This document shows positions 43,166 to 50,951 of a DNA stretch of 64,000 nt, piece by piece (positions within the stretch are counted from its first letter, which is position 1; every line of letters begins with the position of its first letter). The position numbers and the translations under genes were made by a program. Where the stretch lies: positions 149,293-213,292 of the forward strand of contig NZ_BOOQ01000030.1 of assembly GCF_016863315.1 (NCBI RefSeq), in the 5' to 3' direction. The notes beneath the pieces are model-generated. The model worked only from the letters and a program-made list of their open reading frames with translations. It did not search any database and was not told the origin of the DNA. This DNA is from Planotetraspora silvatica. GTDB lineage: Bacteria > Actinomycetota > Actinomycetes > Streptosporangiales > Streptosporangiaceae.

Positions 43166-43203
43166 GGGATCGATGGTGGCCCGGTGGAATTGCCCAGGTC
43201 CAG

Positions 43204-43228
43204 TTACCTTTTCCGGCTCAAAGCGTAA
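43204..43228. promoter_or_regulatory. Candidate LysR-type operator
   Basis: Imperfect dyad TTACCTTT...AAAGCGTAA in the 72-bp gap between the divergent lyase and LysR genes. It has the T-N11-A spacing style of LysR boxes and sits just before the LysR start. Confidence 0.4.
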
Positions 43229-43237
43229 GCTGAGCCG

Positions 43238-44137
43238 ATGCTCGAGCTTCGCCGCCTCCGCCTGCTCCGGGAACTCGACCATCGCGGCACCATCGCGGCG
43301 GTCGCCCAGGCCTTGGCCTTCAGCCCGTCGGCCGTGTCGCAGCAGTTGGCGGTTCTGGAGCGGGAAGCCGGTGTGCCCTTGCTGGAACGTACCGGCCGCC
43401 GCGTGCGCCTCACGCCGGCCGGCCGCAACCTCGCCCGGCACGCCGAAGCGTTGCTGGAACGCCTCGAACTGGCGTCCGCGGAGTTGATCGACGCCCGCCG
43501 GGGCCTCGCCGGGCCACTGCGGATCGGCACCTTCCCGACCGCGGCCCGGGCGATCCTGCCGGCCGCGCTGATCGAGCTGAGCCGCCGGCACCCGGCGCTG
43601 GAGCCGATGGTGTCGGAGATCGACCCGGCCGCGATCGGCGACGCGCTGAGAGCCGGTGAGCTGGACGTGGCGCTGATCCACGACTACGACTTCGTCCCCC
43701 AGGCATCCACACCGGGCCTGACCGTGGCACCGCTGTGCGCCGAGTCGATGTATCTGGCCTCCGCGTCCCCGCTGGACGCGCCGCCGGACCAGGTCATCGC
43801 CCGGTGCGAGGCGGCCGACTGGATCACGGCTTCGCCGGGTACGGCGTGCCACCAGATGACGATCCGTGCTTGTCAGGCCGCCGGTTACACCCCGCGGGTC
43901 CGGCACCGCATCGACGAGTTCTCCACGGTGCTGGCCCTGGTGGCGGCGGGGCAAGGGGTCGCGCTCGTTCCCCACATCGGGACGTTCGACGCCCCGCCGG
44001 GCACGGTCCTGACGCGGGTGCCGATCCGGCGGCGCACCAAGGTCGCCTTCCGGAGCGGCGGAGGTGGGCATCCGGCCGTGGCGGCGATCACCGAGGCGTT
44101 GCGGAGTTCCGTTCCGGTCGGGCTGGACGCCGAGTAG
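43238..44137 (+). CDS. LysR-family transcriptional regulator
   Basis: A 299-residue regulator. The winged helix (LRRLRLLRELDHRGTIAAVAQALAFSPSAVSQQLAVLEREAGVPLLERTGRRVRLT) occupies residues 3-58, followed by a two-lobe effector domain starting at GPLRIGTFPTAARAILP. It is divergent from the DapA-family gene, the usual arrangement for activator and target. The effector is probably a metabolite of that lyase, which is an inference. The gene ends 3 bp from the convergent signal peptidase gene. Confidence 0.92.
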   Translation: MLELRRLRLLRELDHRGTIAAVAQALAFSPSAVSQQLAVLEREAGVPLLERTGRRVRLTPAGRNLARHAEALLERLELASAELIDARRGLAGPLRIGTFPTAARAILPAALIELSRRHPALEPMVSEIDPAAIGDALRAGELDVALIHDYDFVPQASTPGLTVAPLCAESMYLASASPLDAPPDQVIARCEAADWITASPGTACHQMTIRACQAAGYTPRVRHRIDEFSTVLALVAAGQGVALVPHIGTFDAPPGTVLTRVPIRRRTKVAFRSGGGGHPAVAAITEALRSSVPVGLDAE

Positions 44138-44140
44138 ACG

Positions 44141-44974
44141 CTACGAGGGCCGGTCCTGCGTCCTTCGCCGGATCCGGGAACGCCGGGCGAACCGGCGGTG
44201 ACGCCACAACGCCAGCGGCACGGTTCCTGCGATAGCCGGCAGCAACGGCGACCCCACGACCGATGAAGCGGCGTTCAGCGCCGGCTGGGCGAACGTGTCG
44301 GGTATCGAAAGCACCTTCGCGCGATCGAACGGCCACGCTATGACGAAGGCTCGACCGACCACTTTGTCCACGGGGATCGTGCCTCCGCCCGTGTCGCCCG
44401 TATGGCGCCTGGAGTCGTACGAGACGGATCGGTGGTCGCCCATGACCCACAGGCGGTCCTTCGGCACGGTGACCGAGAAGGGCTGATCGGACGGCACGTC
44501 GCCGGGATACAGGTAGGGTTCGTCGATCGCGGTGCCGTTGACGGTGACCCTCCCCTTGGAGTCGCAGCACTTCACCGTGTCGCCGGGCTTGCCGATGACC
44601 CGCTTGATGTAGTCCTTGTCGCCGGGGACGAGGCCGAACTGGATGCCCGTCCAGTGGAGGGCGCGGGCGATGGGATTGCCGGGATCCTCGTACGGGACCT
44701 CGGGATCCCAGGAGTCGACGCCGGAGAAGACGACGATGTCGCCGCGTTCGATGTCGCGGACATGGTAGACGAGCTTGTTCACCAGGACCCGGTCGTTGAT
44801 CAGGAGAGTGTTCTCCATCGATTCCGACGGGATGTAGAAGGCCTGGACCACGAAGGACTTGATCAGTAACGCCAGACCCAGGGCGACGACGACGAGGATC
44901 GGAAGCTCCCGGAAGAACGAGCCCTTCCTGCCCTTGCGCCCCTCGTCGGCCTGCTCGGTGTCTTCCGCGACCAC
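44141..44974 (-). CDS. lepB: Signal peptidase I
   Basis: A 277-residue type I signal peptidase. One N-terminal membrane segment is at about 24-45. The catalytic Ser52 is in PSESMENTL and Lys124 in YIKRVIGKPGD; box E reads MGDHRSVSYDSR, where MGDNR is common. A second hydrophobic stretch near the C-terminus (about 245-262, followed by a very basic tail) suggests two spans, as in actinomycete SipW/SipX-like enzymes. GTG 44974 is the start. It cleaves signal peptides at the outer face of the membrane. Confidence 0.93.
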   Translation of the reverse strand: MVAEDTEQADEGRKGRKGSFFRELPILVVVALGLALLIKSFVVQAFYIPSESMENTLLINDRVLVNKLVYHVRDIERGDIVVFSGVDSWDPEVPYEDPGNPIARALHWTGIQFGLVPGDKDYIKRVIGKPGDTVKCCDSKGRVTVNGTAIDEPYLYPGDVPSDQPFSVTVPKDRLWVMGDHRSVSYDSRRHTGDTGGGTIPVDKVVGRAFVIAWPFDRAKVLSIPDTFAQPALNAASSVVGSPLLPAIAGTVPLALWRHRRFARRSRIRRRTQDRPS

Positions 44975-45125
44975 GGTTACCTCGTCCCGGTAGGGCGGTG
45001 CAGGGAAGCACCGAGATTCTTGATCTTACTGGCCCTCGTCCCGGCACTTTGGACGCCCCGAGCCGAGGGTGCTTCGACACGATGAAGAGCTCCATTGTCC
45101 GTGGCCTCGGATCGGCGCCGGCATC

Positions 45126-45180
45126 GGGGCGGGCGCGGGGCGGGCGCGGGGCGGGCTCGGTGCGGGCGCGGTGCGGGCCG
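45126..45180. repeat. Five 11-bp GC-rich tandem units
   Basis: GGGCGGGCGCG, GGGCGGGCGCG, GGGCGGGCTCG, GTGCGGGCGCG and GTGCGGGCCGG in direct succession, in the 254-bp gene-free gap between lepB and the MDR oxidoreductase gene. The remainder of the gap shows no gene. Confidence 0.75.
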
Positions 45181-45228
45181 GAGCGCCGACGACGGAAAGG
45201 ATGCGCAGGTGGGCGGCGCAGCCGGGTT

Positions 45229-46179
45229 CTAGGCTCCCGCGGAGTCGTTCACGGTGAGCACGATCTTGCCGGTCGTACGGCCTGTCTCGCCGCGTTCGTG
45301 CGCCTTGGCCGCCTGTTCCAGGGGCAGCACGGTGTCGATCTCGACCCGGAGTCTGCCCGCCTCCACCAACGCGGCGATCGCCTTCAGGGAGGCGAGGTCC
45401 GGCTCCACGAGCATGGACTCCGCCCGGATGCCCAGTGCCTCGGCCTGTGCCCGGAGCCCCTCGTCCGTGTTGGACAACACGAGCGAGACGATGACGCCGC
45501 CTCGGCGCATGGTGCGCAGAGAGCGCGGCCCGTGGTCGCCGCCCATGGTGTCGATCACCACGTCGACGTCCTCGACCACCTCGGCGAAGTCCACGCTCCG
45601 GTAGTCGACGGGTTCGTCCGCTCCCAGACCGCGCAGGAACGCGTGTTTGGCGGCGCTCGCGGTGCCGATGACGTACGCACCCCGGGCCTTGGCGATCTGC
45701 ACCGCGAGGTGGCCCACTCCGCCGGCGGCGGCATGGACGAGCACCCGCTGCCCGGCCGTCACCCCCGCGGTGTCCTTCAGGGCCTGCCATGCGGTCAGCG
45801 CCGCCAGCGGGAGTGCCGCCGCGTGCACATGGTCGATGTTCCGGGGTTTACGGGCGAAGGTGCGGGCCGGCGCCGCCACGTACTCGGCGAAGGCGCCGTG
45901 CCCGTACGGGTAGCGCAGCATGCCGAACACTTCGTCACCCGGTTTGTACAGTGTCGTTCCGAGGCCGACCGACTCGACGACCCCGGAGACATCCCATCCG
46001 AGAACGAACGGCGGCTTTCCCAGCAAGCCGCCCGTGGCGCGATGCTTCCAGTCGGTCGGATTGACCCCGGCGGCGTGCACGCGCACCAGCACCTCGGTCG
46101 GACCCGGCGCCGGCCGCTCCACTTGTATTTCCCGCAGGACTTCTGGACCGCCGAGGGCGTCCTGGCTTATGGCACGCAT
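45229..46179 (-). CDS. NADPH:quinone oxidoreductase-like MDR protein
   Basis: A 316-residue zinc-independent medium-chain reductase. The GroES-like domain includes VHAAGVNPTDWKHR and GWDVSGVVESVG, and the Rossmann motif AAGGVGHLAVQIAKARGA at about 150-167. The end shows the typical GKIVLTV strand. No structural zinc cysteines are present, which fits the quinone/enone reductase branch. ATG 46179 directly follows the end of the Ppx/GppA gene by 9 bp, so they are probably co-transcribed. Confidence 0.9.
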   Translation of the reverse strand: MRAISQDALGGPEVLREIQVERPAPGPTEVLVRVHAAGVNPTDWKHRATGGLLGKPPFVLGWDVSGVVESVGLGTTLYKPGDEVFGMLRYPYGHGAFAEYVAAPARTFARKPRNIDHVHAAALPLAALTAWQALKDTAGVTAGQRVLVHAAAGGVGHLAVQIAKARGAYVIGTASAAKHAFLRGLGADEPVDYRSVDFAEVVEDVDVVIDTMGGDHGPRSLRTMRRGGVIVSLVLSNTDEGLRAQAEALGIRAESMLVEPDLASLKAIAALVEAGRLRVEIDTVLPLEQAAKAHERGETGRTTGKIVLTVNDSAGA

Positions 46180-46188
46180 CGCTCTCCG

Positions 46189-47112
46189 TCAGTGGGTCGA
46201 TCCGAGGCGTTCGAGCAGGAGCCCCTCCCGGGTGGACCAGGGGCAGATCTCCACGCTCGTGGCCTCGCAGGCCTCCATGAGGGCCTCGGCTATCAGCGCT
46301 CCGGCGAGGGACTGCTCGGCGCGGTGTGTGCTGATGCCCGGCAGCTCTCCACGGTGGGCCGGGTCCATGTCGGCCAGCAGGGCGAGTGACGCCTGTACGC
46401 CGGTCAGCGACAGACGGCTGCGCGAGCAGGGCGGCTCGCCCTGGGCGAAGGCGAGCCGGGCGAGCTGGGTGAAGGTCTTCGAACTGGCGAGGACATGTCC
46501 GCCGGGCTGGGGCGTCGGCAGACCGGGTTGCCGGCTCAGCGCCCGCCGGAGGTGATGCCGGACCCTGCGCAGTTGCCGCGAGGAGGAGGCGGCCCCGCCC
46601 GGCAGCCATCTGCGGGTGATCGTCCTGGCGCCCAGCGGCAGCGAATGCACGGTGTGCGGTTCCCGGCCGGTGCCGGAGGCGATCTCTATGGTGCCGCCGC
46701 CGATGTCCAGGACCAGCAGTGGGTCCGACGTGTGCCCGGCCCATTGGCGGGCCGCGACGTAGGCCAGCCGCGCCTCTTCCCGGCCGGGCAGCACCCGGAG
46801 CCGGGTGCCCGTGGCCCCGGCGATCCGGGCGATGACCTCGTCGCGGTTGGGCGCGTCCCGGATGACGGAGGTGGCGAAGGCGAAGACGCGGGACTGCGCG
46901 GCCGGGTTGGCGTCCATCGTCTCGGCCACCGCCTGCTGGACGCTGCGTATCCCCTGCTCGTCCAACTGCCCGTCCGGGGCGAGCATCTGGTGCAGGCTCA
47001 GCCGTACCTTGTGGGACAGCACCGTCTCCAGGCCGGCCTGGCCGTGCGGCCGGCGGACCACGGTCAGCAGAGCGCTGTGACAGCCGACGTCCAGGACAGC
47101 CGCCTGCCGCAT
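46189..47112 (-). CDS. Ppx/GppA phosphatase family protein
   Basis: A 307-residue exopolyphosphatase/pppGpp phosphohydrolase-like protein of the short actinobacterial type. Phosphate-binding glycine motifs are VLDVGCHSALLTV near the start and VLDIGGGTIEIA near 140; ATSVIRDAPN and EEARLAYVA are also conserved. The C-terminal HD domain of long Ppx is absent. ATG 47112 is preferred because AGAGAGG lies nine bases upstream, but GTG 47121 is possible. It may act on polyphosphate or (p)ppGpp. The MDR gene follows closely. Confidence 0.86.
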   Translation of the reverse strand: MRQAAVLDVGCHSALLTVVRRPHGQAGLETVLSHKVRLSLHQMLAPDGQLDEQGIRSVQQAVAETMDANPAAQSRVFAFATSVIRDAPNRDEVIARIAGATGTRLRVLPGREEARLAYVAARQWAGHTSDPLLVLDIGGGTIEIASGTGREPHTVHSLPLGARTITRRWLPGGAASSSRQLRRVRHHLRRALSRQPGLPTPQPGGHVLASSKTFTQLARLAFAQGEPPCSRSRLSLTGVQASLALLADMDPAHRGELPGISTHRAEQSLAGALIAEALMEACEATSVEICPWSTREGLLLERLGSTH

Positions 47113-47228
47113 CCGCACCACCTCTCTGCGGTCCCCAGCCCATGGGGGACGGATCGTCGTTCGGCGGCCGGGCGTCAGCGGGGGACTGGTGCCGTTCGCG
47201 TACAGGCCGCGCCAAGGTTCAGGAGAGC

Positions 47229-47546
47229 CTACTCCCAGGGTAGTCGCTCCAGGGCCAGGTCGATCATCGCGTCGAGATCGGCTCGGGGAGTTCCGGACGC
47301 CGCCTCGACGGCGATTCCCTGGGAGAGCGCGGTGACGTATGTGGCCAGGACTCTCGGCTCGACCCCCTCGGGCAGCGATCCGTCGTCTCTCGCCTGCTCG
47401 AACCGCTTGCGGAGCACCGCCTCCCCGGCCACGCGCCGTCGGGCGGTTTCCAGCCGGGCGCCGTCCGATTGGCGGCGTAGATGCTGCCCGGCTTCAGGTT
47501 CATCGCCGAGGACAGGTCGGCCATCGTGGTCCCGTCGTAACCCTTC
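47229..47546 (-). pseudogene. TetR-family regulator, truncated and internally deleted
   Basis: The minus strand shows the second half of a TetR helix-turn-helix (KGYDGTTMADLSSAMNLKPGSIYAA) ending near 47471. A different frame then gives the C-terminal helices of the same family (LETARRRVAGEAVLRKRFEQ...VLATYVTALSQGIAVEAASG...ALERLPWE) to the TAG/CTA at 47229. The normal central 60 or so residues are missing, and about 25 N-terminal residues are lost where the SDR remnant begins. Not expected to be functional. Confidence 0.75.
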
Positions 47547-48011
47547 GCCGTGGGCGGGGTCGGCCCGATCGGGGAGATCACGGCGGAGGGATACGACCAC
47601 ACGGTCGCGGTCAATCTGCACAGCGTCTTCTTCGCCTCCCAGGCGGCCCTGGCGCACATGGGCAGCGGGGGCCGCATCATCACCATCGGCAGCATCAACG
47701 CCGACCGCATTCACTTCGGCGGGGGAAGCGTGTACGCCCTGACCAAGGCCGGGGTGGCGGGCTTCGCACGGGGACTGGCGCGGGAGATCGGCGGCCGCGG
47801 CATCACCGTGAACACCATTCAGCCAGGGCCCGTGGACACCGAGATGAACCCGGAGGACGGGCCGTTCGCGGCGATCACCAAGCCCTACATCGCCGTGGAC
47901 CGGTATGGCACCGTCGACGAGGTGGCCGGCCTCGTCGTGTATCTCGCCGGTCCCGACGCCGCCTACATCACCGGTGCCACCATCAACGTCGACGGCGGAT
48001 ACGCGGCCTGA
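47547..48011 (+). pseudogene. SDR oxidoreductase, 5'-truncated
   Basis: About 154 codons of the C-terminal part of a short-chain dehydrogenase. It begins at VGGVGPIGEIT, just after where NNAG should be, and keeps TIGSINADRIHFGGGSVYALTKAGVAGFARGLAREIGG (Ser/Tyr/Lys), NTIQPGPVDTEMNPEDGP and ATINVDGGYAA. The cofactor-binding N-terminal 80-90 residues are absent and the frame closes with TAA at 47538. A GTG at 47550 could start a short product, but it would lack the NAD(P) site. Confidence 0.8.
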
Positions 48012-48027
48012 CCCGCGGGCAGGCCGG

Positions 48028-49137
48028 TCAGGCATCCAGGGAGATCGCGTTCTTCGCCCGTTCGATCGACTCCTCGGAGGCGGGGCCGCCCGGGTTCTCC
48101 GTGGCCAGGGCCTGGTTGAGCTCGGCGAACGGGCGCATGCGCCGCTCGTACCGGGCCAGCGCGGACCGGTGGTCACCGCCGGCCGCGGCCAGTTCGGCGG
48201 CCAGCACGTACGCGCCGACCAGCGCGAGGCTGGTGCCCTGGCCGGACAGCGGCGAGGCGCAGTAGCCCGCGTCACCGAGCAGGGTCACCCGTCCGCGCGA
48301 CCACGAGTCGATCCGGATCTGGGCCATCGCGTCGAAGTAGAAGTCGGGCGCCTGCCACATGGCCTTGAGCAGTCGCGGTATCTCCCAGCGCATTCCGGCG
48401 AGCCGGTCGGCGACCAGGCGGCGCTGGGCGTCCAGGTCACGGTGGTCGAAGTCCAGGGGCTCGGACATGAAGCCGAGGTTGACCCGAAGTTCGGTGTTGT
48501 CCCGTGCCGGGTAGATGCCGCCGCCGAGGTCGCCGTCGCGGATCCAGACCTGCCAGTCGTCCAGGTTCAGGATGTTCTCGGTGGTGAACACCGACACATA
48601 GGTGCCGAGGTGGTGGATGAACTCGGCCTCGGGGCCGAATGCCAGTCGCCGCACCGTCGAATGCAGCCCGTCGGCGCCCACCACGAGGTCGAACGTGCGC
48701 GGCCGGCCGCGCTCGAACTCCACCCGCACGCCGTCCTCGTCCTGTTCGATCGCGGCCATGGAATCGCCGAACACGTACTCGGTGCCCGCGGCCGTGCGCT
48801 CGTACAGCATCCGGGTGAGGTCCTCGCGGAGCACCTCGATGTCGTCGCTGTCCAGGCGGCCGCTGCTCGCCGTGTACTCGGTCGAGCGCATGATCTCGTT
48901 GCCGTCGCCGTCCAGCATGGACATTCCACGCATGCGGGTGCGCGACTCCCGCAACGGGGTCAGCATGTCCATCCGGTCGACCACGTCGAGCGCGACTCCG
49001 CGAATGTCGATCGCCTGGCCGCCGGCACGCGGTGCGGGCGCCCGCTCCACCACGGTCGGCGCGAAGCCGTGGTGGTGCAGCCAGTAGGCGAGGGCCGGTC
49101 CGGCGACGCTCGCTCCAGAGATGAGCACGGTTTTCAT
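48028..49137 (-). CDS. FAD-dependent monooxygenase (class A, Tet(X)-like)
   Basis: A 369-residue flavoprotein hydroxylase. The FAD-binding variant GASVAGPALAYWLHHHG is at residues 8-24, the NADPH/FAD DG motif LVVGADGLHSTVR at about 160, and the GD motif VTLLGDAGYCASPLSGQGTSLAL near 290. Many relatives hydroxylate aromatic compounds or inactivate tetracyclines/rifamycins. ATG 49137 has a strong GGAGGAGAAC ribosome site. A 10-bp inverted repeat lies directly upstream and the gene is divergent from a GntR-TetR chimera. It is therefore probably induced by a small toxic molecule. Confidence 0.88.
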   Translation of the reverse strand: MKTVLISGASVAGPALAYWLHHHGFAPTVVERAPAPRAGGQAIDIRGVALDVVDRMDMLTPLRESRTRMRGMSMLDGDGNEIMRSTEYTASSGRLDSDDIEVLREDLTRMLYERTAAGTEYVFGDSMAAIEQDEDGVRVEFERGRPRTFDLVVGADGLHSTVRRLAFGPEAEFIHHLGTYVSVFTTENILNLDDWQVWIRDGDLGGGIYPARDNTELRVNLGFMSEPLDFDHRDLDAQRRLVADRLAGMRWEIPRLLKAMWQAPDFYFDAMAQIRIDSWSRGRVTLLGDAGYCASPLSGQGTSLALVGAYVLAAELAAAGGDHRSALARYERRMRPFAELNQALATENPGGPASEESIERAKNAISLDA

Positions 49138-49149
49138 CTGTTCTCCTCC

Positions 49150-49182
49150 TACGATGTACGCGAGATCTGAATGTACATCGTA
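49150..49182. promoter_or_regulatory. 10-bp inverted repeat abutting the monooxygenase ribosome site
   Basis: TACGATGTAC at 49150-49159 and GTACATCGTA at 49173-49182, perfect arms with a 13-bp spacer. The left arm touches the ribosome-binding sequence of the monooxygenase gene, so a bound repressor would block its transcription or leader. Confidence 0.7.
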
Positions 49183-49220
49183 CGCATCCATAAGAAAACG
49201 CGTTGACCTGCGAGTCTGCC

Positions 49221-49266
49221 CTAGTACAGGGCGATTCTTATGAGCTTGATGTAGGGTCTGTACTAG
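49221..49266. promoter_or_regulatory. Second inverted repeat near the chimeric regulator
   Basis: CTAGTACAG at 49221-49229 and CTGTACTAG at 49258-49266, perfect 9-bp arms 28 bp apart, the right arm 24 bp before the GTG of the regulator. Its GTAC core is shared with the other inverted repeat at 49150-49182. Confidence 0.65.
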
Positions 49267-49289
49267 AACAGGCGGGAGGAGCCGAGCCG

Positions 49290-50285
49290 GTGACAGAGAC
49301 CATCGAACCGCCCTACCGGCGCATCGTCGCCGACATCCGCCGGCGGATCGAGGACGGCCGGCTGGCACCGGGGGATCGGGTGCCGTCGACTCGTCAGATC
49401 GCCAGGGACTGGGGCGTCGCGCTCGCGACCGCCACGAAGGCGCTGGCCACCCTGCGTCAGGAGGGGCTCGTGCGAGCCCAGCCCCGCGTCGGCACGGTCG
49501 TGGCACCACGGGACGCCGGTGCGGAGGCCCGCCCGGCGCAGGGCGAGCCGCGTCGCAGGGCACGCCCGGCGCCGGTGGCCGAACAGGAACTGACGCGCGA
49601 GCGCATCGTGCGTGCCGCGATCGAGATCGCCGACGCCGAGGGGCTGAACGCGTTGTCGATGCGCGGTGTCGCGGCCCGGCTCGGCGTGGCCACCATGTCG
49701 ACCTATCGTCACGTCGCCGACAAGGACGACCTCATCCTCCTGATGGCGGACGCGGCGTTCGGTGAGCACACTTACGCGCAGCCGCCCCCGGCCGGCTGGC
49801 GGGCCCAACTGGAAGACAGCGCGCGCGCGATGTGGACGCTGTACCGCCGCCATCCCTGGCTCGCCCAGTTCAACGCCCTCACCAGGCCGCTGCCGCTGCA
49901 GAACCTGCTGGTCCACGGCGAGCGGATCCTCACCGCGCTGGACGAGCAGGGCTTCGACCCGACCACCAGGCTCGATCTGCAGGTGCTGCTCTACAGCCAC
50001 GTCCAGGGACTGGCCGTCCACCTCGAACGGGAGACCCACGCCCAGGCCGTCACCGGTCTGTCCGAGGACCAGTGGATGGAGCTCCACGGCCCGGCCATGG
50101 GCTCCATCGCCGCCACCGGCCGCTACCCGGCCTTCGCCAGGCTCATTGACGCCTTCGCCGAGGACGGCGGCTACGACCTCGACTTCGACAAGCTCTTCGA
50201 GCTCGGCCTGCGGACCCTGCTCGACGGCTTCGCCCGCCTCATCGAGCGGCAGCAACGTGGGCGAGGCGGACCGGCTGAGAGTTAG
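49290..50285 (+). CDS. GntR-TetR chimeric transcriptional regulator
   Basis: A 331-residue protein with two DNA-binding domains. Residues about 5-75 form a GntR winged helix (YRRIVADIRRRIEDGRLAPGDRVPSTRQIARDWGVALATATKALATLRQEGLV). A basic, proline-rich linker follows to about 100. Residues about 102-150 are a TetR helix-turn-helix (RIVRAAIEIADAEGLNALSMRGVAARLGVATMSTYRHVADKDDLI), with a TetR_C ligand domain to the end. GTG 49290 follows GGGAGGA by about nine bases. The TmrB-like gene starts nine bases after its stop. It probably controls the divergent monooxygenase through the adjacent inverted repeats. Confidence 0.9.
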   Translation: MTETIEPPYRRIVADIRRRIEDGRLAPGDRVPSTRQIARDWGVALATATKALATLRQEGLVRAQPRVGTVVAPRDAGAEARPAQGEPRRRARPAPVAEQELTRERIVRAAIEIADAEGLNALSMRGVAARLGVATMSTYRHVADKDDLILLMADAAFGEHTYAQPPPAGWRAQLEDSARAMWTLYRRHPWLAQFNALTRPLPLQNLLVHGERILTALDEQGFDPTTRLDLQVLLYSHVQGLAVHLERETHAQAVTGLSEDQWMELHGPAMGSIAATGRYPAFARLIDAFAEDGGYDLDFDKLFELGLRTLLDGFARLIERQQRGRGGPAES

Positions 50286-50294
50286 GGTCTGCCC

Positions 50295-50927
50295 ATGCTC
50301 TTGTGGATCAACGGCCCCTTCGGCGGCGGCAAGACGCAGACCGCCCACGAGATCCGGCGGCGGCTTCCCGGCAGCGTCATCTGCGACCCGGAACACGTCG
50401 GATTCGGCCTGCACCGGATGATGCCTCCGCGTCTGCGCGGAGACTTCCAGGACCTGCCGGCCTGGCGACAGGGTGTGTTCGAGGTGCTGGACCTGGCCCT
50501 CACCCGGCACAGCGGCACGGTGATCGTTCCGATGACGGTCGTGGAGCCGGCGTACTTCGGGGAGACCGTCGGCCGGCTTCGGGAGCGAGGTCATGACGTC
50601 CGGCACTTCGCACTCCTGGCCGACCGCCGCACGGTGCTGCGACGCCTGCGCGAGCGCGGCTTCGGACACGTCGTGCGGTTCGTGGCCGGGGAGAACGCCT
50701 CGCTGCGCCGCGAGAGCTTCGCCGTCGCGAAGCTCGACCACTGCCTGCGGCGCCTGAACGACGCCGAGTTCGCCGAGCAGATCTGGACGGATCGGCTGAC
50801 GGTCTCGCAGGTCGCCGAGCACATCGCCGGCGCCACCGGGCTCACCCTCGCCTCGAACACGGACAGTGCGCTGCGGGGCCGGCTGCGCCGGGCCTGGACC
50901 GGGGTGAAGCACATCCGGCTCGACTGA
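50295..50927 (+). CDS. TmrB-like ATP-binding protein
   Basis: A 210-residue P-loop protein. Walker A GPFGGGKT is at residues 7-14 in MLLWINGPFGGGKTQTAHEI. The blocks DPEHVGFGLHRMMPP, TVIVPMTVVEPAYFGETVGRLRERGHDVRHFALLA and the C-terminal KHIR follow the Bacillus tunicamycin-resistance protein TmrB along the whole length, as I recall it. TmrB is thought to bind tunicamycin at the membrane. The gene starts nine bases after the chimeric regulator, so it is likely in the same operon. A GGAGCCGGCTCC palindrome at about 50933 may end transcription. Confidence 0.82.
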   Translation: MLLWINGPFGGGKTQTAHEIRRRLPGSVICDPEHVGFGLHRMMPPRLRGDFQDLPAWRQGVFEVLDLALTRHSGTVIVPMTVVEPAYFGETVGRLRERGHDVRHFALLADRRTVLRRLRERGFGHVVRFVAGENASLRRESFAVAKLDHCLRRLNDAEFAEQIWTDRLTVSQVAEHIAGATGLTLASNTDSALRGRLRRAWTGVKHIRLD

Positions 50928-50951
50928 GAGACGGAGCCGGCTCCGCCGGGG

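Noticed and set aside
43166..44071. N-terminal extension of the DapA-family protein to 613 residues
   Set aside because: The extra part is antisense to the LysR gene and lacks any family feature; the lyase is complete from ATG 43165.
45006..45228. A coding region in the GC-rich gap between lepB and the MDR gene
   Set aside because: Open frames exist on both strands only because stops are rare; translation is simple Arg/Gly/Ala repeats from the 11-bp tandem units.
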